From Thereva unica (lineage: Eukaryota; Arthropoda; Insecta; Diptera; Therevidae), in assembly GCA_949987705.1 (NCBI GenBank), contig OX465281.1, positions 178,884,516-178,948,515 on the forward strand: a stretch of DNA of 64,000 nt, written 5' to 3'. Position numbers and translations under genes: made by a program. The notes under the pieces were generated by a model. The model worked only from the letters and a program-made list of their open reading frames with translations, had not been told where the DNA came from and did no database searches. Positions within the stretch are counted from its first letter, which is position 1; each line of letters starts with the position of its first letter. Below are positions 36,401 through 48,870 of the stretch, piece after piece.

Positions 36401-37965
36401 TCTTACTAATATTATAAACGCGAATGTTTGTATGGATGTTTGTTACTCTTTCAAGCAAAAACTACTGAATAGATTTTAATGAAACTTTACAATAATATAG
36501 CTCATACTTCAGAATAACATATTGGCTATCTCGAAACCTTCGGGTAGCTGTAGTGTACTGATATAGAAAAATCCGAAACTTTTGTATGGAAGGTACTCTT
36601 CAAATTTCTGCTAAAGAAGTCAGATCCATTTTGTTTTGGTTTTTTTCCGAAAAAAATACGATTTCCAAAGTTTCAGATCGATCGGAGTTTATTTACGGAT
36701 AGTTGCCGTACAATTTTGTTGAAAAAATCAGATTTATCGCGAAGGACGCGGTTCTCTGAACTTGGATTGAAGTAACTTCGGCTGCATGTGCCTGATTTTA
36801 GCAATGTATGGCTTAAATGAAAGATCTCGAAACCAAAAAGACGACAAATTCAATAATCAGATGTTCGTCGCTTTTTCTTTTTGAGCTATGGTACCTGGAA
36901 ATTTGCATAGATTTCAAGGTGCTTGATTTTTCAACATACAATAATTTTGCATGGGACATATTTTTTTTTTTCATATTTCTTACGGAAAAATTACTCTTTA
37001 TCATGCCGTTAAATGTTTGAAAAGTTCGCCCAATGTTGCCAAATGTTGCTTATTGAACGTATTAACTGTCTCCATTCATAGTGTGAAGTGTGACATCATC
37101 GGGAATTGCATCAACGCTACTTGATGGTGGATGTTTAGTGTATTGAGCACCCAAGTTCCTATTGAATTTGAACCAGAGAGAAACACCTACATGTAACATC
37201 AGTAAAAACTCCCGTATTGCCACATCCGTGCAAAATTATTATTTTGGAGCGAATGCACCATGGCCTATAAAAAATAGATCGAAGCGCATGACAGGGCTTT
37301 TCAAGATTTCCGAGGAAAACCTAATCCATGGTAGGCGCTCTGACACTACTTGCTCAACTTTGCCTGGTATACTTCGATCAAAGCCTGCAAATGAGCTGAA
37401 CGGATGCATGCTTGAAAGCATCACATCTATGGAACAGTATTGAAAAAACCAACTTTTGGTCGTTTCAAATAGCGAAATTTCAATCGATAGCATCGATATT
37501 ATTCGGAATCAAAAATACGAAAATGGCTCCTACTGTATATTAAAATTCTTATCACCTCAACTGCAAAATAAACGGAAGCTATAGCGCGTACCAAAAGAAT
37601 TGGAAATATAAACACAGGCGGCGAACTGACAATTTCACACCCATTAAAATTTCGTGTATGGATAAAGTTCAAGCGGACGTGCATTGTAATTTCTTCTTCG
37701 AAATTCATTTACGGGCAAAAACACTCCCTCATAGCATCTGATCACGACAAGAGTGGCAGTGAGACCGCTGAATTGTGATTAGGGATATAAATGAGCAAGT
37801 GATTTGGGTTTTTAAACGAACGGAGTTACACTTTTCTTTACGAATGTACTTGCATCCCGGGATTTGAGACTCTCAGTGCCCATCAATTTTGAGATTCCCA
37901 ATTGTTTTGGCGCACGCCATACTATTGGCTTATTTGTGCAGCGAGGCGCACCGGGTTCCAGCTAG
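36401..37965 (+). mobile_element. Non-autonomous Helitron 2
   Basis: Starts TCTTACTAATATTATAAACG after A and ends with a G+C-rich near-terminal stretch (GCGAGGCGCACCGGGTTCC) and AGCTAG before T. This is the TC...CTRR/A-T pattern of Helitrons. It is 1565 bp with no helicase frame. The 93-codon frame at 37162-37443 matches nothing I know. Confidence 0.75.
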
Positions 37966-38115
37966 TTTAAAATAATTTAAAAAAAAAATGCTGAAAAAAA
38001 TTCCTTTGAATAAATGAGCGTTTTCATTCATTAACCGAGAGTTCCCCGCAGTCGCAAGCAACACAACCTCCCCGGGCAGAAGCGCATATGCGACTGGCAG
38101 GAAACGTCAACAATC
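37966..38115 (+). repeat. Dispersed repeat R, right part
   Basis: TTTAAAATAATTTAAAAA, ATGCTG, GCGTTTTCATTCATTAACCG, GAGAGTTCCCCGCAG, TCGCAAGCAACACAACCTCC. It matches the minus strand of 11690-11900 directly beyond the Helitron site. Confidence 0.7.
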
Positions 38116-39387
38116 TAGTAATCAAAGTGATAAAAACAAAAATTTCGTATTTCTTTAGTAGAAATGCTACAAATTATTTCTGTAGCAAATGTGTAAAATA
38201 CAAAAATCTTAAAATATAAAAATATATAAAAAGGGACGTTTTTCATTCATAATTTGTAATTTTTATAAATAATCATTGAAGCCTCAGAAAAATACACCTC
38301 CCTCTAGCAATACGCAGTCGTGACTGATTAAATGGCAGCCCAGCAAGTGATTTGATGGGAGGAGCTAAATAAAGCTTAGTCCAAGCTTTCAAACATTTTT
38401 AAGAGCTTTGCTGGGGTACATGCGCGGAATATCACGACATTTGAATAAATCTATACATCATAAAATAGCAATTTTCTAGTAGTGTAGCATATAGCAATAA
38501 GTGTGACATTACAATGTTTTGTTTGAAGATCAACTAGAACGAGGCAAATAAACTTCCACTTCTCGACCGTCTTTAAATGCTTTATAACATTCTTATGCCT
38601 GCGGTTTTGTTATGAACGATTCGCCGTTGATTTGCAATATTTTAATCAATTCGGCACAGGCAATTTCGCCCGTAAATTTTCCGATACGTTAAGAAAACTC
38701 TTTAAAAACAAATTATTTCATTGTAAAATTCACGGAGCTTTTGAAAGCATGATTAATATGTGGGGCTCTCAATCAGGTTATCCTTGTCTGCGTCCAGCTC
38801 ACGCCTTGTCAAGAGTTGTTCGCCGAGTCCTTGCTCGTATATTCAAGTCTAAGCCACAAGTCACTAGGCAGACTGCTGAACTTGTTCAAGCAGTCTAGCC
38901 TGGATATATGAGGTATAGGGATGTAGTACAATAGAGTAAAAGAATGATGTAGGCCGCAGTATCTCTGGAAGAAAAAAACTTCGCTAAAGATAGAACTGAC
39001 TTGGAATACATATGTATAGTTATGAACCGCTAATTAACAAGAGAATATTTATTTTTACATACTGTACATGCTTACAGAAGAATAGGGAATACACAATAAA
39101 AATGTTCACGTGCTGTAACTATTCTGGGCTACTACAAGTGCTATAATGAGCTCAAATTTATAAATCTTCTGAAATAAAAATAAAAAGACAGGGCTAGTTC
39201 TTCTAACAAAAATTGGTATGCGGCTAATACCCATAAAAATATTCTATTCAAGTAAAAGGTCTCGGAGGCTGGATTAAGAAACTATGACTAATAGCTTAAC
39301 GATTTAAAACTTCTTCCATGGAACATTTGCATTTCGTGCAACACCCAAATTACAAGAACCTGACTATGATGTATATTACATCTGTAG
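38116..39387. other. Unassigned stretch with one orphan frame
   Basis: A plus-strand frame at 38632-38898 (88 codons, FNQFGTGNFARKFSDTLRKL ... FESMINMWGSQSGYPCLRPA) has protein-like composition but no family I recognise and no spliced partner. Elsewhere A+T-rich. Confidence 0.3.
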
Positions 39388-40575
39388 TATAAGTGGGTTG
39401 AAAGTTTCCTTTCCAGCCGTTCAATTAAGGTAGTATTGGATGGCGTCAAATCTGAATCTCACCCCATTTCTGCGGGGGTCCCCCAGGGTTCAATTTTATC
39501 ATTTTATCATTTTTTTATTTCTCATCTTTATAAATGACCTACTTTGAATCCCCTCCAACCCACTTCTCAGCTTCGCTGACGACGGTACTTTACGTTACTC
39601 GTACAGCTACGATACAAGACAGACTCATGCCAGATCCTGTCTTGATGATCGGGAAATTATGTCCATCTCTGTTAATAACGACATTGAACTCATTCTAGAG
39701 TGGGGAAAGAACAATCGTGTTGATTTCAACCCCGACAAAACCAAGCACTGTCTTATTTCAAAGAAAAAGATCAACATCTCACCATCCTTGAAAGTGGATG
39801 ACGTGGTACTAAAGGCCGATCCATCCCTACACATCCTAGGTGTGACATTAGCCAAAGACTTGCGATGGAATGACCACATATTCCAAATCGCAAAACAAGG
39901 ATCCCAGTGCTTGGGATTTCTTAAGAGGTGCAAGTTCCTCCTCCAGCCATCGGCCCGTGCTGTTATTTATAAATCCTACGTTCGACCTCTTCTCGAATAC
40001 AACTCCCTCGTTTGGGGCGGTGCTCCAATAACCACCTTAGCATGGTTAGATAAGGTCCAAAAAGGGGCCCTTAAGTTAATTAATGACGATACCGCTTGCT
40101 CCACCATCGACCCCTTGAGCCACCGTAGGAATGTAGCAGCACTGACCAAATTTTATCGCTACTATCATAGTGACTGTTCCTCCGAGCTAAACGCTCTCCT
40201 GCCTCCACGGCAGTCCTATACCCGCAACACCAGATTAGCCCACTCGTCTCACTCCCCCCACCTGCAACTCCCCCTTTCACGCACTCAACAAGATATGAAT
40301 TCGTTTGTAAATAGAACAACTCGACTGTGGAATAATCTCTCGCAGTCAGTTTTTCCGAGCTCCTACAACATCGAAGAGTTCAAACGCAGGGTTCATCACC
40401 ACCTTCTTCAATACCCCCCCGTACCTTTATAATCCTTACCCTATTCCCCCTCCCTCCCTCCCGTACTAAGCTTACTGCTAGACATTGCACCATGACGTGA
40501 CAAATGACATGACGGACTAGTAGTACAAAGGGTGACTCCTGAGCTTAGCACTGCCACATAAAAAAAAAAAAAAAT
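39388..40575 (+). pseudogene. CR1/Jockey-like LINE, 3' half, with poly(A)
   Basis: It begins inside the RT domain (a GVPQGS-like box in closed frames, then FINDLL and FADDGTLRYSY with an ADD catalytic box at about 39570). The frame 39659-40432 is open for 257 codons (NPDKTKHCLISKKK; LGVTLAKDLRWNDHI; SYVRPLLEYNSLVWGG; KLINDD; RRNVAALTKFYRYYH). The 3' UTR follows, with TGACGGACTAGTAGTACAAAG and an A-run at 40560. 5'-truncated, with early stops. Confidence 0.85.
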
Positions 40576-40746
40576 TTATGACACCTTTAACGCTTTAGGT
40601 AAGGCTTCATATTCGAGAGGCAAATTAAATAACCTAACCTTCACAAACGATCACAAACCTACAGAAGTGTACCCGGACGACGAAATATCCAAGGGTATTC
40701 ATCGACGTAGATGCACGCAAGCATAGTCGTTAGTCCATAATATATA

Positions 40747-42373
40747 CAGTGGCAGTCATAAAATAAGGGACAGTACCTTTATAAAATAAAAATCACTATA
40801 TTTCCTTTAGACTCGATACATACATTAACAATCCGACTAGTACTTCATTTGTCATTGATTCTATTCCATCCAACTTCATTGGCGTAGCTTTATGGGATTT
40901 CCCGAAATTTATTTTCACTATAAAGTAAATGGTGTCAAATAATTAGGGATATTGAAATTATATCGGATTAACCTGTCTCAAAGTTTTGTTATAAATTAAT
41001 ATCGGCAATATTTAAGAAGGTAAGCAAGTTTTTAGTGTAATTAGCTGATGATTTACAGTAACAAATGAAAGAATGAATTAAATGTTTTAGTAAAATGGGT
41101 CACGGTCCAGATTGTACTCACGAAAAAAAAGAACTTATGAAAAAATTGCGAAATCAATGTCATACCGGCAGATTGCTCAACTTGTTGGATGCTCAAAATA
41201 TATGGATGCGTACGCAATTTTAGACAAAAAATCAACAAAAAAGTGAGGACGGAAAAGGAAAACAACTGTTCAGACTGATCGTCGAATTACTCATTTAGTT
41301 AAATGTGATCCATTTAAGACTTCGGTACGAGTAAAAACCGAACTAAACACATATACTAGCTTAAGTACAATTCGGAGAAGGCTAGCTGAGAGTAACCTAC
41401 ATGGAAGATCTGCCAGACGTGTTCCGTGCCTTAGTGTAAAAAAACATAAAACAACGGCTCGCATTTGGGAAAAAGCATCCCGAGTGGTCTGTTAAGGAAG
41501 GAATAAAAAAAATGGCAAAATATTTTGTTTAGCGACGAAACTAAGATTAACCCGTTTGGATCAGACGGCAGCCAATACGTAAAGCAAGAATTTCGTCCAC
41601 AGTATACGAAAAAAACTGTTAAGCACGGAGGAGGAAACATTAAAGTTTGGGGTTGTTTTTCATGCCATGGGGTTGGTCCAATATATTGGATCCATGAAAA
41701 TATGGATCAACATATTTACGTGGACCGTATCCTACGCGATGTTATGCTACCGTATGCGGAAGAAAAAATGCCTATAAAATGGGTCTTTATGCAGGATAAT
41801 GACCCCAAGCAGACGTCCAAAAAGGCAAAGTAATTTTTCAGTGAAAATAATAATGAACTTTTAGAATGGCCATCGCAATCACCGGATCTTAATCCTATAG
41901 AAAATTTATGGAAAGATCAGAAAAATGCCGTGGCTTCTAAAAAACCATCAAATAAACAAAAATTGTGGGATGCTGTAATGGAAGCATGGGAGTCTATACC
42001 AGGGGACCGATGCGGCCATTTAATTGATTCAATGCCAAGGCGATGTCAGGCTGTAACCAATGCCAAAGGTCAAGCAACAAAATACTAACCTATTTTTATT
42101 AAATTAAGTGCCGATAAATTAGAAGACCATACAAATTTATTCAATTTTCTTAAGAATGCATTTAAGTGTCCCTTATATTTTGAAACAATTAGTTTTCGAG
42201 ATTTAAAAAAAAGTGTCAATGAACAATTACTTTGAGTGTTTCTATACTATTTAATTTAAAATGAAATATAACACAAAAAGAAATAAAGTTGAATTAAGAA
42301 AAGTTGTTTTAATGGTGGAAATTATCAATTTACTAAGTTTTTGGCACTGTCCCTTATTTTATGACTGCCACTG
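40747..42373 (+). mobile_element. Tc1-like transposon, full length, decayed
   Basis: 1627 bp with ends CAGTGGCAGTCATAAAATAA and the inverse, flanked by TA (40745-40746, 42374-42375). Inverted repeats run about 28 bp. It holds a transposase pseudogene at about 41095-42087. Confidence 0.88.
41095..42087 (+). pseudogene. Tc1-like DD34E transposase, broken
   Basis: The N-terminal helix-turn-helix part (MGHGPDCTHEKKELMKKLRN; later QTDRRITHLVKCDPF) is in several frames. The catalytic part is open at 41525-41833: D1 in FSDETKI, D2 in FMQDNDPKQTS, then a stop at 41831. After the stop the same frame goes on to SPDLNPIENLWKD with the catalytic Glu, 34 residues after D2, which fits DD34E. All three acidic residues are present, but the gene is interrupted at least twice. 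Confidence 0.85.
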
Positions 42374-42564
42374 TATACTGCCAGGTTTCGGACCTGATGT
42401 TGAAAATACTGTCATTGTACTGTGGAAATTGAAAATACTGTCATTAATACTACTTATTTCATTTTATGCGTAGTTATAATGAATGGAAAACATTAGGTTC
42501 TTGGTAACCTCCCATCAGGAAAAATTTAACTTCATATACAACTACTTCGTTCATTTACAATAAG

Positions 42565-42800
42565 AAGGTGCTAACAGAAAGCAAATCCATTGCCGACCTA
42601 CTTGCATATCTGTTCGCACCAAATTCTTCCTTACTCAATACTGCCATTGAACCCTCCACCGTGGACGGAGTTTTTTGGACGAGTGAATTGTATAGGTATG
42701 TCAAAGAGCTAGACAAATGCACTGGCACAGAAAATATTCCCCCAATGGTTCTTAAAAAACGTACCTCACCTTTGGTTTAACCTCTGTACCAGCTTCAACA
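42565..42800 (+). pseudogene. LINE reverse-transcriptase fragment
   Basis: The frame KKVLTESKSIADLLAYLF... ELDKCTGTENIPPMVLK resembles the start of a CR1/Jockey RT domain (LDxxKxxGPDGIPPxVLK). Possibly the missing upstream part of the family at 39388, since similar text recurs at 62585. Confidence 0.6.
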
Positions 42801-42900
42801 CAAAGCACATAGTAGACCCTCTCTGCGAGATTGACTAATATCGGTCCCACAATCAAAATACAGGAACATAAATTCGAAGGAGTACAATTTTTCACCTAAC

Positions 42901-43400
42901 TTATACCTTTGACACACATGTGGTGTCGATATTACAATATTCCAAATATTACGTGTATACTATATGTGTCACCCAAAACTAGCAATATACCAGGTTGACA
43001 ATCTAATTTATACGTAGTATGAGATTTGCTAAATTTAGGTGGTATTAAGGTAATATACACTATTTTTACTGTGCACAGCGCCTCTGCCGGAAAATTTTCC
43101 TCACAAAAAAGTTGTCAATTGCAGTCGCTGGTTTTGTGAGATTTTGTGTTTATAGTGTTTTCTCACTATAGTCGCATGCTTTGTTTATGTTCTGATTATT
43201 TTGACAAATCAACTTTAACAACACTGAAATATTATTTATTTGCCGCTTGCTACTCTAAAATCAAATGGAAAAATAAATGTCAAAGCAAACTACTTCGATA
43301 CTAGATTTATGTGTGTCACGGGTCTGACGATATTATGATATTGTGGATATTATGATATCGAAATTATAATATCGATACCACATGTGTGTCTCAGGTATTA
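42901..43400. mobile_element. MITE with GACACACATGTGGT ends
   Basis: The left CTTTGACACACATGTGGTGT then CGATATTA faces the right TAATATCGATACCACATGTG then TGTC. The match may extend outward to ATACCT. Interior non-coding, about 480-500 bp. Target duplication not resolved. Confidence 0.65.
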
Positions 43401-43844
43401 GATCAATAATAATAGCCAATAGCACCAGAAATATGCATAAAACATTATGATAAATATGCCAAACTAATAGGCTTTAGTTTGTTAAAATTTTTCAATTCCA
43501 AGCAACGACCATAGCATTCACACGATCTTACCAATAAACACATATGGAAGCGAGCTCAACATAAAACACTTTGACCTTTTATCCGTGCTCGCCAGAAAAA
43601 ATAGAAAATAATTGGTCCTTTTAAACTTCATAAACGACGATTACCGAACGCTATCGCGACATTTAGATAAAGGTGATCTGCCCTTCTAACTCGTACACGT
43701 GAAGATAATCTAATCGGAAAGTTCTTTACGGTAAAGTGTATGTAATGGAAAGCAAGGTTAATTGTTAATATGTCAGTATTTAAAGTTTGCACGCCAATTG
43801 AGGAAAAAGTAAAACAGGATTTATGTAGTATGCATTTATTTATA

Positions 43845-44001
43845 AAGGCCCCCATACACGGTCAAATTGGCTGTACAACCAGATTTTCATCAAACCTATA
43901 AGCGCAATGTATTTTGATCGGCCGACCGGCCCACAATCGATAGTTTTGGTTGTACAACCGCACTTCGCTGTACAACCAATTGGACCGTGTATGGGGGCCT
44001 T
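43845..44001. mobile_element. 157-bp hairpin MITE (AAGGCCCCCATACACGG ends)
   Basis: Left AAGGCCCCCATACACGGTC and right CCGTGTATGGGGGCCTT are inverted, with inner GGCTGTACAACC/GGTTGTACAACC pairs making nearly the whole unit self-complementary. TA on both sides (43843-43844, 44002-44003). Confidence 0.75.
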
Positions 44002-44590
44002 TAGAAACGCAATTCTTTATAAAATATACTTTAGTGAATTTAGGGAGTCAATATTATATTTAATAAAAACCCGTAGGGATGATCAGAGTAGATATTTTAA
44101 AAAGAATTTTTAATGTTGATTTGCTATCCATAGAAATCGTTTGTCAAGTCTACATAATTATAATTCTGATAATCGAGTACTTCCACAAATACTTGGAAGA
44201 AATCTTTCATTACATGAAGAATAATGATGACTGCCAACTTACGTTCGTTGCATTGAAGGATCAGATCAGTGGCCATGTTCCAGATAATAAAACGATTCGA
44301 ATAAGGTTATTCTTCGTACAGCACTATTAGTTACGAAGAATAATAAGTATATTCGGGGGTGTTCCGAGTGAATGACATCGAATCGGAATTCAATTTTACT
44401 CGAATTAAGTATATGTACGTTACATGGATTTGATCGAAATGTGGAACATCTAATTTCGATTTCGAGTGTATATTTGATAGAAATCGAATTGTAGAACATC
44501 GTCGATTTAATAGTTTAGGATTAAATGCGTTTATAAAGAAGCAATATATGTAATATCTGCTCTTTTTTAAGACCAAATAAATACTCAGCC

Positions 44591-45034
44591 AAATCTTCAC
44601 AAATTTATTTGCAGGAGATGCCAAAGTTAGAAACAACAATAAATCCAGTAGAATATAAGAAAATCACCGACTACATGTACTTTACAGCTAGACGTACCAA
44701 TAAATTTTTTAATGGTTTACATTCTGGTTAAACTATTGAACAGACTCTAATGAAATCTGTTAACATTGAAGGTGGTTCACAGAAAGTGTTGTTTATCAAT
44801 GGATTAATAATGTTCCATAAACAAATAATATTATCGAAGGTGTTGAGTCGTTTTGTAATGTGTCTTTTAAAAAATACCAACATGTTGACGCCGCCACGGA
44901 TACCAGAAGTAGATATAAATCTTTTTCGGAATAAATATTTTACAAAAACAATAATAAAAGATGGAATGGATGGATGGATGTTCCAACATAATCCACTTTT
45001 TTTGCCCAAGCTCTTCTACTATAGGGAAAATTAA
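44591..45034 (+). pseudogene. Degenerate coding segment of unknown family
   Basis: After a good acceptor-like TTATTTGCAG the frame reads EMPKLETTINPVEYKKITDY, then MYFTARRTNKFFNGLHSG, a stop at 44729, and TIEQTLMKSVNIEGGSQKVL, staying open to 45034. The motif TIEQ.LM.S....GG recalls an uncharacterised protein class I have seen in insect genomes, but I cannot name it. 44079-44330 (open, EIFHYMKNNDDCQLTFVALK) could be an upstream piece. One stop makes it non-functional as it stands. Confidence 0.4.
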
Positions 45035-46044
45035 ATTATATCAGAGAGTGTTAATTAGAATACAAGATTGCTGCTTTACAGATTTTGTCATTAGTTGAAG
45101 TATAGTTAATAAGGTAAGTACTGAAAACTGTTAATAAATTTCTAAAACAATCTTTCTGAGAGTTTTATAAAAGTTTATAAACAGCAGGTTATAACCATAT
45201 CGTAAAAAACTACAAATTCCAGTTGCTTTTCCAAGAAAATAATTTCATAATTATTAATAAACCATACCATAAAAACTGTAAAATTATAAGAATATTGACA
45301 TTAAGACAAAAAACTCATCTGTTGAGCAATGTTTAGTAATACCTTTAGTAAAAATGTGACTACCTGAAGAGATTTATGTAAATATATAGAATCATTTATA
45401 AACACTTGCTTATCCTCGAGATTGTTGGGCTTAACAATGTTTACCTATTCTAGTATTTTTTTTGTAGGCAAAGTGGCCTTACCAGACCATTTTTTGTTTG
45501 TTATCACTTAGAATTCCCAAGGTGTTAACTGTTGGCTATTATTGTTCTACTAAAATTACAAGATTTAAAGGGAAGGTGATATAATTCTTTGTACGTTCTC
45601 TGCATACTAATGTCGTATAAGTATTGATTTCTGAATTTTCTCTTTAGTAAAAAGTTACTGGGAAAATTTACAATCTCTACATTTTTATATACTGATAACC
45701 TAACAGAATACGATTTTATGAACTATGTACACTGAAGTAGAGGAAAATCTGTAAAACCAATTAAGCCAAACAAACGTAGGTTACTCACCACACTATGGCT
45801 ACGCAAATTATCAGTTCTGGTTCTGCCAAGCATTTGCTGCCACAAAAAAATACATCTGCATAAGCATTTGGTCATGCAATGTTAGTTTATTTCAAAATAA
45901 ATGCAAATATTTAACAACAAGTTTAATTATTTAATTTGAGCAAAAACATCAGAACATCTCCACCCTCTATTTACAAATTAAGCCCACCGAAAATTGACAG
46001 AAAATCGACCTTACAAAAACTGACAGTTCTGACAACTACTATCA
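45035..46044. other. Gene-free A+T-rich stretch
   Basis: No frame, inverted ends or repeats recognised. Confidence 0.45.
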
Positions 46045-46512
46045 AGCCTGTTCGCTTACTTAAAATGGGATCTCTCGGGATCCCGAGATTTTTGACTATA
46101 AAATTGAAGAGTGGGGATAAAAATATGAAAGTAAGCGAACACCTTCTGGGCTGTTTTTGGCAAATCTAACCTAGAAATCACTTGGGTCTTCAAATTAATG
46201 ACATAAAGCTATTGAAACTAATAATTTATGCATGAAATTATTTAAAATCTTGTTACTAGGCACCAAATAAAGAACTTATTTTCATCACGTCGTAATCGTT
46301 TTGGTTTAACATGATAATTGACAGTTCCTTTTGACAGTTAAAATACACTACAAACAGCAATCCACAATCGCCGGGACTCAAAACCTCTGGCACAAATTGG
46401 CAAGAGGGGAAGCGAAAATTTCCCCTCTTTTTCGAGCCCGAAAAAGTAAGCGAACACGAAATGGGCGCAAATGGGATCCCGAGGGATCCCATTTTAAGTA
46501 AACGAACAGCCT
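46045..46512. mobile_element. MITE with AGCCTGTTCG ends and TATCA duplication
   Basis: Inverted ends run through CTTAAAATGGGATC into a palindromic GATCCCGAG block. TATCA flanks both sides (46040-46044, 46513-46517). 468 bp. Inside, AAGTAAGCGAACAC occurs as further copies of the terminal motif. A 5-bp duplication fits neither hAT nor Harbinger cleanly. Confidence 0.7.
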
Positions 46513-46536
46513 TATCATTGTGTACTAAATATTAGC

Positions 46537-46827
46537 TTTGTTCCAGAACTCGAATGTGGGATCCCGCGGGACAAAAATTTTCCCAATTTGTGTTTCTTTA
46601 CTTTCTCATGCAAGAAAAAACGGGGAAATTTTCACTTCCCCTCGTGCAGGAATTAGCCGGACAAGCGGCATACACATAGACAATCGACATTTATGTTATC
46701 TTTTTCTTGATTTGCAGGAAATTGCCCAAAAAGTGTTTCTTTACTTTCTGAATTTTTGACAAAATTATCCCCACCATTGAAGTCAGTTTTTGCCCAACAA
46801 GTTTTTGCAGGAAAAGTACTGGAACAA
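46537..46827. mobile_element. Short element with TTTGTTCCAG ends
   Basis: TTTGTTCCAGAAC at the left faces GTACTGGAACAAA at the right, 291 bp apart. The interior shares TTTCTTTACTTTCT and GGGATCCCG motifs with the neighbouring MITE. Duplication not resolved. Confidence 0.55.
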
Positions 46828-47733
46828 ACCTATTAATAGCAGTTTATCAGCATGAAGTTGGCTATAATTGGAAGCTCTTCAAAACACTGAAGTTTCGCAT
46901 AAATAATTTCAGTTAGATTTCGTTTTTTTGAATTTTATATAAAAATGTTACGAAGGCGCCAGAATTTGTGGGGGATTCGAAAAATGTTATGTTATTTACC
47001 CCACCTAAAGAAAAAATTTTTCTTCAATATGTTTCATCAAAGTTCGATTGGGTTGGTGTCCCAATACCGGGTTAGGGACCGATGAGTACAGTGTCAGACC
47101 CTGACTAGCCTAAGTAAGACATTCGACTCTTCGGTAAATTTTTTAGAACGCCCAGTTCATGTTGGCAGTTACAAACCAGTTTAGATTTTTCGAAGTAAAA
47201 GTTCTTTAGGGACGTTTGCTTAAAAAATTTACATGAGAATGAATCTTTTTCATTCGCATCTCATAGAAAAATCGTTAGATTTTTCGAATAACGCTGTGAA
47301 ATGGGACGGACGGGGCACAATAGGCGCAAAAACTCGGGGCTGTGTGTGCAAGAGTTGAAATAAACTCTGCCTTACTGCATAGATTTTCTGGCATGTTAGC
47401 TACGTTGTCACCCAGACATTTATTTCTCTCATTGTACGAATACAAATTCACCAATAGAGGTAAATTATTTCAGATTTTTCTTGTGGCTGGGTGTTTAGAA
47501 AACCAAAAGGGAGTGATGAATTAAATACGTGAGGTGTTCTTGTTTTAAATTGGCACTCACCTCCGCTTTGGTGAAATGTACTGGACTTTCCAAATTCCAA
47601 TTTTTATTAACTTACAACAAATCGACGAATCATTTATCTCAAAATATAACACTGTTGTGAAAATCGTTCCTTATGTGTTTCTTGGGTAATCGAAATCCCG
47701 CGGTCCTAAAATATGAATATCACCCTTATAAAT

Positions 47734-48870
47734 GAGGAGTGACTTTTCAAAAGGCCTTATTTCCATTTAGGGCCGGTTTCATCGACCCGGATAATCATAA
47801 GACCGAATATATTCATTTCACCAACCTGGATATATCTCAGTCGGATATAAATACGACTGGGTTGCGTTGGTCGTAAAAATATCCGCTGAACGTAGCCTCA
47901 TTTAGTATGCTATGTTCGAAATTTCGAAAATTATGTTTGACGTTAAAAACAAACAGTTTCAAATTATTTTTGAAAATAATTAAATGACATTAGAACCATT
48001 GAATAAATCAGTTTTGAGTTGAGTTGAGTTTTTGAAAATTATGGTTGACGTTAAAAACACTCACGGTGATATGTTTGGATTTAAATTTTTTTACAATACT
48101 TCATATTTGACGCAATGAACTTTTCCACTTTTACAGAAAATAAAATCAAATGCCAACTTCCTTACCTGATATCGAAAAACAATTAACAACTGACTCTATG
48201 TTCGAATTCTATGTCCGAAAATAACATAGACTTTCGAATATGGAGGCATCATTTATCCCGGTCGATGAAACACACCAAATATCCGACAGAATATCCAAGA
48301 TATTTATTATCCGTGGATATATCCGTGCCCATGAAACCGGGCCTTAGATTAAATTTTCAGAAACCGCAAATTTCTGTGGTACGTCCAAAATATGCAAAAT
48401 TATTATTTTTTTGCATCAATATAGTTTGTCCTAGTATAACTATATTTTTACAGTGGTAGATGAACAATATTGTAAGTGCGACTTCATTAAAAACAAAAAA
48501 TAGTTTGGAAATATGCCCTTTTGTTTGAAACGTTTGGAAATAAGACTTTTTGTATGGACCTCCATAGGAAATATGACTTTATTCCAATATTTTTTTAAAA
48601 AGTCTTTTGCTTGAAATCTTTTAAAATGCTACAAATTCACGCAGGAAATGTGGCGTTTTGTTCAATTAAATACACCGTTTATTTCATACATGGAAATATG
48701 CCTGTTTTAAAAAAAAAAACTTATTTGGTATCCATTTTTTAAAGGAACGAAGGACTTTTCTTTCGTCCTATTAACGTTAATAGGTGATAATTTAGCCTTG
48801 CTACTGGATTCCATCGAAATTTGCTTTAAAGTAAAAAATGGAAATAAGGCCTTTTGAAAAGTCACTCCTC
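47734..48870. mobile_element. MITE with GAGGAGTGACTTTTC ends, carrying another MITE
   Basis: Left GAGGAGTGACTTTTCAAAAG through GCCTTATTTCCAT faces an exact inverse at 48838-48870 (33 bp). AAAT flanks both sides, and the related copy at about 7320 has a single AAAT. TATTTCC/GGAAATA plus GCCTTTT-type motifs repeat inside. The inner element 47769-48343 is a later arrival. Confidence 0.8.
47769..48343. mobile_element. Nested MITE with GGGCC(C)GGTTTCAT ends and TTA duplication
   Basis: 575 bp. Left GGGCCGGTTTCATCG, right CATGAAACCGGGCC, with TTA on both sides (47766-47768, 48344-48346). Subterminal CGGATA/TATCCG motifs recur. Harbinger-type target, no transposase. Confidence 0.78.

Noticed and set aside
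48211..48459. 82-codon open frame
   Set aside because: It spans the right end of a MITE and unrelated flank; no protein signal.
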